A program made the translations under genes and the position numbers. From NCBI GenBank assembly GCA_015039365.1, contig WION01000257.1, positions 1 through 64,000 of the forward strand: a DNA stretch of 64,000 nt, written 5' to 3'. Positions 43,945-54,963 of this stretch are shown piece after piece. Below the pieces are notes generated by a model, which saw nothing but the letters and a program-made list of their open reading frames with translations, made no database searches and was not told where the DNA came from. This stretch comes from Amanita rubescens. Its lineage: Eukaryota > Basidiomycota > Agaricomycetes > Agaricales > Amanitaceae. How positions within the stretch are numbered: position 1 is the stretch's first letter; each line of letters opens with the position of its first letter.

Positions 43945-45465
43945 TATCAACCTCTCGTCAATAGGACATCCGACGAACAAACATAGTCTGCTCTGAGAAA
44001 GAGGAGATACGCATTCGAATCATTCAGTTGGGCGCAGAATCCCCGTTACAGTCAGGGACCGTAGATCTACGGCGAAGAGAGGAAATCGTGAACCTTATCG
44101 GCCGGTGCAAGATTGCGTTAGCACCTCACAAAAGACTGCCACTCGATGTCTTGCGGTCCATATTCCATTTTTGCAGCGAGGTACGCGTGACGTTTCCACT
44201 AGCATCAGCACGCAGCGGCATTGATCGCGACTCTCCATGTCTCCTCCGCATCACCCGCGTCTGCTCTGCATAGAGGCAAATTGCCTTGGAAATACCTAGC
44301 ATTAGCGACATTTGTATATCTCTACCAGAGACGGATTGGAAACGGCATAACAAGACATTGTCTTCTGCCAGACAATGGTTCGACCGTGCACGGGATGTGG
44401 GCAGATCATTGTCCATTCATTTCGGTGCAGTCATCCCGGCGGACTCACATATCGGCCCCCACTTACACGACTCATGGAAACAGCTACTGGAATTTATGGC
44501 TCTATATCGGTTAAAAGAACTGCTCTTGGTGTATCCTATCAACCATGTGGCGTTGAAGCTCCCGGACCATGCCTGGCAGTCGATCGAACGCTTGCAATTG
44601 GGTTCCAATGTGAATTGGCCAAGTTCCACTGGGCAACAACCTTTTGCTAACTTCGGGAAACTTGTCAATCTCAGGCATTTAAAGATATTCGATTCTCTCC
44701 TTCTCGATGGTATGGATCGAATTGTACCATGGCATCAGCTGCGGACGTTTGAGATAGGGGCATTCTGGGAGTATCCAGTAACACCTTCATCATGTCTCAA
44801 TATGCTCCGTCAGTCCCGATTACTTGAACATTGCTGCATAATGTTATCGAAAGAATTATCGTCACAGGTCACGTTCAAATCTACTGTCTTTTCATTGTTC
44901 TCGCCAACGTGGATTATTTCGAAGCGAAATTTTGGGATGGTCTAGCGATCCATTGTTCTTCCCGCCACTTATCATGCAATATTACCACATTCTCCCTCGG
45001 GCCGGCGAGTAACGAGGAATTACGTTGTGATATGCCTACGTTGATCGGCATTATCCAACGCTCGAGTGGCATGCGTCGGATTCGCTATCTAAAGATCGAC
45101 GCCTCTTCGTCTGTGCTTGATATTGGCACTTTGCTGGAACTTCTACCCTCCTTGGAGTCGATATCCGGACGTCTCACTGATAATGCCATAGAACGATTAT
45201 CGATTGGCAAGCTTGGACCTCGGCTACGAGACATTTTTTCGTCTTACTTGCACAATGCAGATAATATACTTTCAATGGTGGAATTGCGCTATCACGAGCA
45301 TCGAAGATGTTACTCCATTCAAGAAAATATACATTTCCTGTTCTAAGGCTAGGGTTAAAAGCCAGCAGTTCTATCGCGAAAGAGTCGCATTATTGTCTGG
45401 GAGATGTAACGCTGACATCCACTTGAAGCTCGATTCTCCGACTCGGATGATTATTACTGATTGAG
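43945..45465 (+). pseudogene. F-box pseudogene F8
   Basis: Starts as a damaged SIGRTN-like motif near 43950, then LGAESPLQSGTVDLRRREE, F-box RLPLDVLRSIFHF and ITRVCSA. There the invariant Trp codon has become TAG (44271-44273). The frame resumes as SSARQWFDRARDVGRSLSIH ... MDRIVPWHQLRTFEIG, breaks again near 44890 where about 30 nt are lost, and continues in other frames to a stop near 45465. Multiple independent lesions. It belongs with the F1/F3/F4 subgroup by sequence (STGQQPFANFGKL). Confidence 0.8.
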
Positions 45466-45789
45466 CGATATGAAACTGATTTTCGACCAACGGAGGGACG
45501 GCGAAAGGGTGGCGTTTGCGGAGATCATGGCGGTCACTGACAAGTTACCGCGCCGGAGCGGTTTACGTAGTGTTCTTTCTTTTACACGTTCTTGCGAAAA
45601 AAGAAGTTTTATGCCTTTCAACTCATCATTCAGAGGGAGATCCTTAATTGTTCCCTAGGCTTGCGTAATTCCAATAAGCACAAACGATTGTATCTCGGAT
45701 TATTATTCTAGCATTCATGACATATATACAGTAGTCTCCTAAACCATATGACCCGTCCTGAACCCGCTTGCCGTCTGCTTCAACGCAAC

Positions 45790-46302
45790 CTAATCCTTAC
45801 GACAGCCGAACAAGCTGGACCAGGAGATATCAGACTTGGGAGCACCCCAAGCCTGGTCTTCCCAGTCGAGTAAATCTTCTTCACACTACGAAAAGAAAAA
45901 TCAGCGTCCCAAATAACTTGTTCCGGCAGCACACAAAACGTACAACTTCGTACTTGTACATTTTACCCTTTTTTCCCTCTTCCGGAATCGCGATCTATTT
46001 AGTTAGACGATCAGTTTCTTTTAACTTGTGACAATCGTCAAGCGGTGGACTTACCAAAGTACTGGCATCACTGACACTGGATCTCGCAGAGTTGGACCCA
46101 GAGGTGATGTCAATCTACCGAAAGAAAAAGAATTAGGGAGAGTCGCGAATGGGTTCAAACTATATTAACATACCTTGGATTTACGGAACTTGAGCGAAAA
46201 TTTGGATTGAGTAGAAACGCGCTTGTTCTATATCGCAATCGGTTATCAGTCGCTTCGTCCCAGGCTTGGCTTATTAGACACGAGGATACTCACGGACAAC
46301 AT
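45790..46302 (-). CDS. Small Ser-rich protein, member 2 of the family
   Basis: Same plan as the gene at 24644. MLS is followed by a GTGAGT intron; NKRVSTQSKFSLKFRKSK; a GTATGT intron; IDITSGSNSARSSVSDASTL; a long GTAAGT intron; and CEEDLLDWEDQAWGAPKS ... WSSLFGCRKD, stop at 45790. About 75 residues; the fourth exon of the first gene was not found here and may hide in the long intron. The shared exon plan across two loci supports both models. Function unknown. Confidence 0.58.
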
Positions 46303-46439
46303 ATTTACTTTTTAAAAAAAAGAAAGCAAAGCGAGTAGTATTGCGATACGAAGATGCCCGAAGGATTTTGGTTTTTTTCTCTAACTCTGACGAGTTAAAG
46401 TGCGGGAAGGCGGATGAGTCTGAACTGACCAACGATAGA

Positions 46440-46453
46440 GGGTTTAAATAGGC
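46440..46453 (-). promoter_or_regulatory. TATA-like element of the second small Ser-rich gene
   Basis: The minus strand reads CTATTTAAACC about 140 nt upstream of the start codon at 46302; the same kind of element precedes the paralog at 24644. Confidence 0.3.
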
Positions 46454-46988
46454 TTAGTAGGCCTAGTACGAGGCTCTACTAGTAACAAGCTCCATGCGAA
46501 ATGATCGATACTGGTACTGCGTGCCGAGTGTCGTAAGATTGGGAGGTTTAAGCGGGGTCAACCACGAATATCATTAATAAAACGCGATGGGCGCGCGATG
46601 GAGAATGGTTGGGACTGCCAATTAGTGCTAGAGTGCTGTTGTCCTTGCGCTTGGAATAGAACCGAGTATCGTGTTATTGATAGATTGCGATACGCGTACT
46701 TAGCACCAGGACAAAAGTCCTGCACTACTAGCACGGAGATATCGTCTCCGAGTCATCCGTGATCCCGGCACTCTCTCCAGTTGGCAAGATTGACGCAGAT
46801 CTCGACAAGTATATGTTTTCTTGATTCAGATTATCATCTCATTTTGAGATCTGGCATGGGTTCAAGCACTGCATTTTCCGACAAGTTGGTGCGTCGTTTG
46901 TTCTGTTTGCAAATAATCTTGATCGGAGCCCCAGGTAAGCGGGTTCACCGAGTTTCAAGTCATAATTTAACTATAGTAACATTGTCAC
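46454..46988. other. Intergenic stretch
   Basis: No gene recognised between the small Ser-rich gene and the end of RVB2. Open frames overlap the RVB2 3' end on the other strand and are not protein-like. Confidence 0.4.
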
Positions 46989-48712
<1,724 letters not shown>

Positions 48713-48797
48713 GGTGGTAGGTGTTCAAAAATTGAAAATAAATAAATAAAAGGTAAATAAATGAAAATTATAATAAATTTGAAAGTGGACTACTTCG
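48713..48797. promoter_or_regulatory. Short divergent promoter between RVB2 and mitochondrial uL2
   Basis: 85 nt between two divergent start codons, very AT-rich (AAATAAATAAAAGG runs). No classical TATA box. Two conserved housekeeping genes probably share it. Confidence 0.5.
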
Positions 48798-50003
48798 ATG
48801 TTGTCCATCGTTCGAAGCAGACTGCTCACATGCTCTGCTGCAAACCTACGCTCATACGCAACAGAATCTTCCGTCACTGGAAACAAACTCGACCAATCTT
48901 CTTTTGCCCGTGCAACCGCACTCTTCAAAACCTACAAACCCGTCACACCTGGCCTTAGACACCTCAAACGCCCTCTCAACCCACATCTTTACGAAGGCTC
49001 ACCAGTCCGTCTCCTTACCATCGCAAAGCGGAAATCCGGTGGTAGGAACAACCAGGGTGTCATTACCGTTCGTCATCGTGGCGGAGGTCACCGACAGAGA
49101 ATCCGACTTGTGGATTTTCATAGGAAAGAACAGGGCGTACATGACGTGATCAGGATTGAATACGACCCAGGGAGGTCGGCGCATATTGCGCTCCTCAGGA
49201 ATAGAGATCCAAACGCGGAGGGGACGAACAAGTGGAGTTATATTCTCGCTCCAGAAGGTATCCGCGCTGGGGATGCCGTGCAGAGTTTTAGGATGGGTAT
49301 TCCGGAGGGGTTTATCCCTGGATTCGACTCGTTTACCGAGAAAGACGCGGAGAGTAGTACTGCAGCAGTAAGTACCGACGCGGCTGAAAACGAAGCTTCA
49401 AATTCTACACATTCACTGGTGTTGGGTTTATTGCGCACATTGACTCTCAAAACTGGCAATGTTCTGCCGTTACGACTCATTCCGCCAGGGACTGTGATAC
49501 ATAGCATTTCCCTCAAACCGCACGGACCTGGAATCCTTGTCCGTTCTGCAGGTTCGTTTGGTCAGATTGTCGCACACGAAGAGAGCGGCAGGTACTGCCA
49601 AGTCCGTCTACAGAGTGGAGAAGTTCGCAAAATACTCAAAGACTGTTGCGCAACCGTTGGAAAAGTCAGCAACCCGCTCTGGAAACATCGCAGTCTAGGA
49701 AAAGCAGGAAGGTCGAGATGGCTGGGGAGAAGACCTTCCGTGCGTGGTGTTGCAATGAACGCGTACGTTTTCCTTGTTTCAAGTCTAGTTGTTGCACATG
49801 TTGAGGCATATATGACATATAGATGTGACCATCCTCATGGAGGAGGTCGTGGAAAGTCAAAATCGAACAAACACCCAGTATCTATTTGGGGCTGGGGAAC
49901 CAAGGGTACTCGAACACGGAAACCAGGACCTAAAGGGCCGAAGAACAGTAACAAGATGGTTGTCCGCGAACGTCCGCGGGGCAAAGAAAAGAGAGCCAAC
50001 TGA
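48798..50003 (+). CDS. RML2: Mitochondrial large-subunit ribosomal protein uL2m
   Basis: Binds 23S-type rRNA at the peptidyl-transferase centre. The N-terminus is an Arg/Ser-rich mitochondrial presequence (MLSIVRSRLLTCSAANLRSY). Then PVTPGLRHLKRPLN, AKRKSGGRNNQGVITVRHRG, GGHRQRIRLVDFHR, a fungal insert of about 40 residues (about 190-230), GSFGQIVAHEESGRYCQVRL, SGEVRKILKDCCATVG, RPSVRGVAMNA. The universally conserved DHPHGGGRGKS loop follows after an intron at 49763-49822 (GTACGT...TATAG), giving NACDHPHGGG. The intron is 60 nt without a stop, so the open frame reads through it. Spliced length about 381 residues. Confidence 0.93.
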   Translation: MLSIVRSRLLTCSAANLRSYATESSVTGNKLDQSSFARATALFKTYKPVTPGLRHLKRPLNPHLYEGSPVRLLTIAKRKSGGRNNQGVITVRHRGGGHRQRIRLVDFHRKEQGVHDVIRIEYDPGRSAHIALLRNRDPNAEGTNKWSYILAPEGIRAGDAVQSFRMGIPEGFIPGFDSFTEKDAESSTAAVSTDAAENEASNSTHSLVLGLLRTLTLKTGNVLPLRLIPPGTVIHSISLKPHGPGILVRSAGSFGQIVAHEESGRYCQVRLQSGEVRKILKDCCATVGKVSNPLWKHRSLGKAGRSRWLGRRPSVRGVAMNAYVFLVSSLVVAHVEAYMTYRCDHPHGGGRGKSKSNKHPVSIWGWGTKGTRTRKPGPKGPKNSNKMVVRERPRGKEKRAN

Positions 50004-50129
50004 TAGCGATTTAACGAGTACAATATATTGCGTCTTTGGTAGCGACGTCACTGGTCATCGTTCAACGAACCGTCCAAGGACCGACATACCTGTCTCTCTT
50101 CAACATTTCCCCATCATCATCATTCGTCT

Positions 50130-50393
50130 CTACTCCTCCTCCTCCTCCTCCTCCTCCTCTTTTCCATCCTGCTTCAATTCCTCATCCTTGCCCACCAACT
50201 CTTTCCACCTCGTTAGCTCATCTCCAACTGTGTTTCTTGCCTTTGATAGTGCCGCCCTGAGTTCGTCATAATATTTTTTGGGCGAATTCTTATCCACATC
50301 CACAGTGAACTCATGAGTCTTTGACGCACTTAGTTCACTGGTGTTAACGTTGGGTGGGGGAGAGACGCTTAGCGTATATTCGACTTTGAGCAT
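50130..50393 (-). CDS. GON7: EKC/KEOPS complex subunit GON7-like
   Basis: Single exon, 87 residues. MLKVEYTLSVSPPPNVNTSE, then a helical stretch KKYYDELRAALSKARNTVGD / ELTRWKELVGKDEELK and a run of Glu before the stop at 50130. Small size, the YYxxLRxA...VGxELTxW helix and the acidic end match basidiomycete Gon7 proteins, which support t6A tRNA modification and telomere upkeep in the KEOPS complex. The likeness is short, so this is tentative. It converges on the uL2m gene with a 126-nt gap. Confidence 0.55.
   Translation of the reverse strand: MLKVEYTLSVSPPPNVNTSELSASKTHEFTVDVDKNSPKKYYDELRAALSKARNTVGDELTRWKELVGKDEELKQDGKEEEEEEEEE
50132..50161 (-). repeat. GAG microsatellite encoding poly-Glu
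   Basis: About nine CTC units on the plus strand, read as poly-Glu at the C-terminal end of the GON7-like protein. Length variation here would change only the tail. Confidence 0.8.
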
Positions 50394-50800
50394 GGGTTGC
50401 AGTGATTATCGTTATCTTGTTTGTTTTTGTTGTTCAAAAGTGGCATTTCCCTACTCTGTCGTCTTGAACTGAAGACGCTACCCCTGATGCAGTCCGTGAT
50501 TTTACTGCATAATATCCCAGAATTCAAGTGAGACTCAGGATCCGGGAACGGTAACGTACCGACGCACGTTCGACGGCAATTGCACTAGTCATTAGCTATT
50601 TATAGCCCAACGCCGATAATTTTTGCTTAATTTTCTATTCTGTCCGCAACCAACACCAGCGCTCATGCCTCTCCTCTTGCTTTAATGGCGAGGCTTGCAC
50701 CCCGCAAGCCTCGCCTCTCGACCAAAATTGACTCTACTGACGAATTTATAGAACCTATAGAACTTATAGACCGATAGATTATAGACTAGAAAGACAAAAA

Positions 50801-52138
50801 ATGCAGAATACCATTCGGAATTCAGGCATTCCTTTTGCACCCACCCAGGGCCTTCCCAAGCTAGCTTGCTTGGCCAACATATCCACATCCGACATTAAAA
50901 GCGCGCTGGATAATCTCAAAACGCTCTACTTTCCAACAATAACAGATGAGCTATCTCGTCAAGCTTCCAAAGTCCTGTGCAAATCGCCAAAAGCAATCTC
51001 TGGCTCTCGACTACACGGACAAGCTACTCCCGTCCTGGATTCAGGGTACGCTTCTGCAGAGGAAGAAGAAGATGAGGAGGATGAACATGAATGTTCGCAA
51101 CACGGAGACTCGGACACTCTACGCTCGGATCCTTTCGAAAGAGCGTATGCTCTAAAGTGGCTCACCGGATTCATTGGGCGGTCAGATATCTGGCTTTCCT
51201 CCGTCTTTTCCGATGATGAAGAATCAGAACGAGCCGAGCTCGTAGAAGAGGCGGCTAAACTCATCAACGCGTTTTCAGGAGACACTTCATCTTCCTCGTC
51301 GGCTGAGGACAATTCAACCGGCGAGGACAAACCGGACGGATCGATTCTCCGTTCGTTTTCCTTCCTTACTCCCGCTCCAGAGAGTTCGGGGAAGTCGGAA
51401 ATCACAGTCCAACTCAACGACGCGCCCCTTTCGAGCTCGGACCACACTAGCGTAGGATTGCAGAGTTGGGGAAGCTCCATCATCTTTGCGGAACGTCTAT
51501 GCTCTGACCCAGCGGCGTTCTCCATCCTTCCGAAAAAACTCGAGTCAACCACCGAACCTCTGCGCGTCCTCGAACTCGGGGCGGGAACAGGGCTTTTGAG
51601 CATCACAATATCCAAAATCGCGCAACTCCATTCGACGACGACGACGACGATCGCCGCAACAGACTTTCATCCAGACGTCCTAACCAACCTAACATCCAAC
51701 GTCACTACAAACACGCACATAGCAGTAATACCCCACTCGCCGCCCATGATCTCAGTATACAAATTCGACTGGGAACATCCCGATTATCTTTCCCCTCCTT
51801 TCAACGAGCCTTTTGACGTTATATTGGCCGCGGACGTCGTGTACCATCCTTTACACGCCGCTTGGATCAAGAGTTGTGTAGAGCGGTTGCTCTTTAAACC
51901 AGGGGGAGTGTTTTGGTTGATTATACCCATTCGAACGACGGGCAGGCATGAAGGGATGCATTGCACGGTCGAGAACATGTTCCCGATTGTGTTGCGAGGG
52001 GAATGGCAAAGTAGTGGAGAAGAGTGTGAATTGGCGATTTTGGAGTTGGAGGTTGTGGCTAAGAAGGAAGGTATAGGGCGCGCTGATGAGAGTGGTTATA
52101 GGCTGTATAAAATTGGGTGGGTCCCGAGCTGGGTGTAA
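50801..52138 (+). CDS. Lysine methyltransferase-like protein (methyltransferase family 16)
   Basis: Single exon, 445 residues. A long polar N-terminal half with an acidic run (ASAEEEEDEEDE, about residues 84-95) and a Ser-rich stretch. The SAM-binding domain starts near residue 220: VGLQSWGSSIIFAERL, motif I RVLELGAGTGLLSITI (about 252-267), AATDFHPDVLTNLTSN (acidic loop), and DVILAADVVYHPLHAAWI (motif IV region). This order, W-G/S then LELGAGTGLLSI then D-V/A-V-Y, is typical of Methyltransf_16 (METTL21/EFM-type) enzymes, which methylate lysines in translation factors and chaperones. The target here is unknown. Confidence 0.82.
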   Translation: MQNTIRNSGIPFAPTQGLPKLACLANISTSDIKSALDNLKTLYFPTITDELSRQASKVLCKSPKAISGSRLHGQATPVLDSGYASAEEEEDEEDEHECSQHGDSDTLRSDPFERAYALKWLTGFIGRSDIWLSSVFSDDEESERAELVEEAAKLINAFSGDTSSSSSAEDNSTGEDKPDGSILRSFSFLTPAPESSGKSEITVQLNDAPLSSSDHTSVGLQSWGSSIIFAERLCSDPAAFSILPKKLESTTEPLRVLELGAGTGLLSITISKIAQLHSTTTTTIAATDFHPDVLTNLTSNVTTNTHIAVIPHSPPMISVYKFDWEHPDYLSPPFNEPFDVILAADVVYHPLHAAWIKSCVERLLFKPGGVFWLIIPIRTTGRHEGMHCTVENMFPIVLRGEWQSSGEECELAILELEVVAKKEGIGRADESGYRLYKIGWVPSWV

Positions 52139-52252
52139 CGGTTGGATGTGCGTTTTATACTAAATGCGATATAATGTCACTGTTCGAAGCGATGCTCAAC
52201 CATGTTACTACTTTTACTATTTCTATTGTACAGCGTGTCTAGTGATACACCC

Positions 52253-52754
52253 TCAGGCTGCCGTTGCAGACGTGACGAGTAGCTGGAAACGTCGTTCAAT
52301 GTCAACAATAGAACTTTAACCACGGGCATCATAGCCTACTAACCTCGAGCTTCTGAGGATTGGCACCCACAAGTTCAGTCACCTTTTCGCCTTTCTTGTA
52401 AAGTACGAACGTCGGCATCTGATTCCACCAAAGGTCTATCAGACAAGAAAAAGTGGTTTTTTGGCGAAAAAAAAAAGTTACCGCTCTGACGCCAGCTTTC
52501 TGGGAAACATCTCCCAGGTCATCGACATTGACCTTGTAGAATTCTACACTCTCAGTCGAGTTTGAAAACTTTTCAAAAATCGGAGAGATCTGTCTGCATG
52601 GTCCACACCACGCCGCCCAAAAGTCGATCAAGACGGGTTTGTCCTGCCCAATCTACTAGTAAATGCTAACGATTAGCGTCGACGTATTGGACGTCGGAGT
52701 TTCTCTCGCCTTTTCGTTGAACTCGGAGAGGGACGTAATAGCTGTGACTGGCAT
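52253..52754 (-). CDS. Thioredoxin 1 of a tandem pair
   Basis: Disulfide reductase. The start at 52754 gives MPVTAITSLSEFNEK; then an intron that seems to begin with GC (52653-52709); IGQDKPVLIDFWAAWCGPC with the active site WCGPC; RQISPIFEKFSNSTESVEFY; KVNVDDLGDVSQKAGVRA. A GTAACT...AATCAG intron precedes MPTFVLYKKGEKVTELVGA, with the cis-Pro of the family. A last intron leads to LLVTSATAA, stop at 52253. About 106 residues, normal for cytosolic thioredoxins; no targeting signal. Confidence 0.9.
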
Positions 52755-53052
52755 TCCGACGATGAGGATGAGGATCAAATTGAGGGATAAGATGGGTTAT
52801 CGATGGAGAGCCTAATGCGACAGGGATTAAGGAACAGAGAAGACTGAATAAGGCACAAAAGGATGCACCGCACGATAGCACGTGTTTGAGAATCATCAAA
52901 CGTGGCTAGCTGGAAAACGTATAGAGGAAGTCTCACAACTCTGACGTTTGCGATGTGGGATGAGATGCATTCCGTAAAAAGTTAAATTTCGAAAATCAGA
53001 ATCATTTCTATGGTACAATATACACGTCCGCTGATGACCGATGCCTCCTTTT

Positions 53053-53528
53053 TTAAATTGCTGCCGCAAGAAGATTCTAGGAATTATGTTAGGGACGGTA
53101 GAGCATAACGACAAACATAATGCCCCTACCTGAAGACCTTGAGGATTAGCGCCTACAAGTTCTTGCACCTTCTCGCCATTCTTGAAAAGCATGAATGTCG
53201 GCATCTGATCAGGGCCACATGTGAGTCAAGAAGGGTTATCGAACCAAAAAGAGTATTTACCGCTCTGATGCCAACTTCTTGGGAAATACCCCCCTGATCG
53301 TCGACATTCACCTTGTAGAATTCTACACCGGTGAATATATCGGAAAGCTTCTCAAAAATCGGAGAGATCTGTCTGCAAGGTCCACACCACTCTGCCCAAA
53401 AGTCGATTACGACGTATTGGTCCCGAGAAATCTATTAGTCACGGTTAGCGTCGATCGTATCGACGTCCCACTGAAATTCTCGCCTTTTCCTTGAACTCTT
53501 GGAGGGATGTAATAGCTACGACCGGCAT
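53053..53528 (-). CDS. Thioredoxin 2 of a tandem pair
   Basis: The start at 53528 gives MPVVAITSLQEFKEK; an intron that seems to begin with GC (53433-53483); ISRDQYVVIDFWAEWCGPC with active site WCGPC; RQISPIFEKLSDIFTGVEFY; KVNVDDQGGISQEVGIRA. After an intron MPTFMLFKNGEKVQELVGAN, with a final exon giving NLLAAAI and a stop at 53053. About 105 residues. Exon plan and intron positions match thioredoxin 1, 300 nt away in the same direction, so this is a tandem duplication with moderate divergence. Confidence 0.9.
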
Positions 53529-53879
53529 TTCTGAGATGAGGACGTTCGAATTATGGGATGGGTTATCGATGGAGAGCTCTCCATTCCGTACTACTTATAG
53601 GGCGAGGATTAGCCATCCATCTGAGTCAACACGTGACTTTTGAATGTCGCAATTGTGAGATGCATAAGCACACTGCCTAGGAAACCATTTCTGGAATCTA
53701 ACCGGGCTGTGCTAGTGCCACTGACGTGGATGGTGCAAAGTATTGATAGGAATGATTTTTTGAGGACCAGGAGCGGTGTATTAGTGGAGATTCATCGCAC
53801 TTATGCGTCACGTGTGCCTGATTTGGCTGATGCAACCAAAGTTTTTTCGACAAGCGCTCCTCGTCAAATTCAATCCACC

Positions 53880-54181
53880 ATGCATCTGATGTACACCCTA
53901 GATGAATCAGGAAACAGAGTCTACACCCTCAAAGTATCCTTATTGTTCTCGTTACTTCCATCATATTCCTAATCCTTCTTTCGCAGAAAATGATTGATTC
54001 GGGCAAAGTTACCAAGTCAGCACACCCTGGTGCGCTTTGTCACCTTCGGCCATACTCATACCATGTTGAACCTGCCTGTCCAGCTCGCTTCTCTCCAGAT
54101 GACAAATTTTCACGACATCGTGTTACGATCAAAAAGCGATACGGGGTTCTTCCGACGCAGCTCCCAGCTAAACCTATGTAG
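53880..54181 (+). CDS. NOP10: H/ACA snoRNP subunit NOP10
   Basis: Three exons. [18 protein letters not shown]; a GTATCC...TCGCAG intron; [14 protein letters not shown]; a GTGCGC...GTCCAG intron; [20 protein letters not shown] and [12 protein letters not shown], stop at 54181. 64 residues, the usual size. The blocks [21 protein letters not shown] are diagnostic when read in two halves across the intron. Nop10 holds Cbf5 in the pseudouridylation complex in the nucleolus. Confidence 0.95.
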
Positions 54182-54963
54182 ATGCACATGCCTGATGCAT
54201 CTATTTCGTAGGGGTCACATCATCCCGTGTTGTCCTTCTTAATTGGAGTTAGGCTGGAGTCAATTGGGATGTACCCTGAAAAGCGGTGGATGTTTGCGAT
54301 CCGATGTTTCTTGTCTTGGATAGTGCACGCAAAGCTCCCGAAATGAATGTGCATGGTGTTGTTGTTCTCTATGGCCATTTGAGTTTAGATATTAAGACTG
54401 CGTACGTTCACGTATCTAACCTTCCTTACTTATGCGAGAAACTCGACAATGGCGGTCGGTGACTAATGGTGGACCACTTGAGTTCTAGGCACCCTGTGTA
54501 TTTGGCTGAAGTATGCTGGCAACTTCGTTAACGTTGTGGCTGACAGAAAGTGAACATTGCAGTTCGAAAGAGCCAGTCTCCACCATACGCTATGCATAAT
54601 GGAGAGCCCTGAGGGGGTCTTTGAGAAGGAACACCTGGTGTAGTGTCTACCTTGAGAGAGGTTCCGAGCTACACGTTCGGGTTCAACAGTAACCCTGGAC
54701 TTCCAAATCTGTCTCTACAGTTAACGTTGTAAAGACCAAGGTCTCAGCTCACGTCGCTCCACCAGTACCCGCCCGCGAAATGTTTGATCCACGAAGGCTC
54801 ATCCTGCGTGTAGAAGGAAATTCATATCAAATTACGGAAAGACTAGGTCGACATTCGCTCCTTAAAAGTATATAGCCTCTGCCGCAGATCGCACTTTTTC
54901 ATAATGCACCGGCTTACCCAAGGGATCCAGTGGCCAACAGGAGAAACCATAGCGGGTCATGGA
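54182..54963. other. Intergenic stretch without recognised gene
   Basis: About 780 nt between NOP10 and the end of the RRM gene (convergent). Only short frames; no repeat or RNA gene seen. Confidence 0.45.

Noticed and set aside
53640..53879. N-terminal extension of NOP10 in frame
   Set aside because: NOP10 is about 64 residues in all lineages and starts at MxLxYxLxxxGxRVYTLK; the upstream codons are leader sequence.
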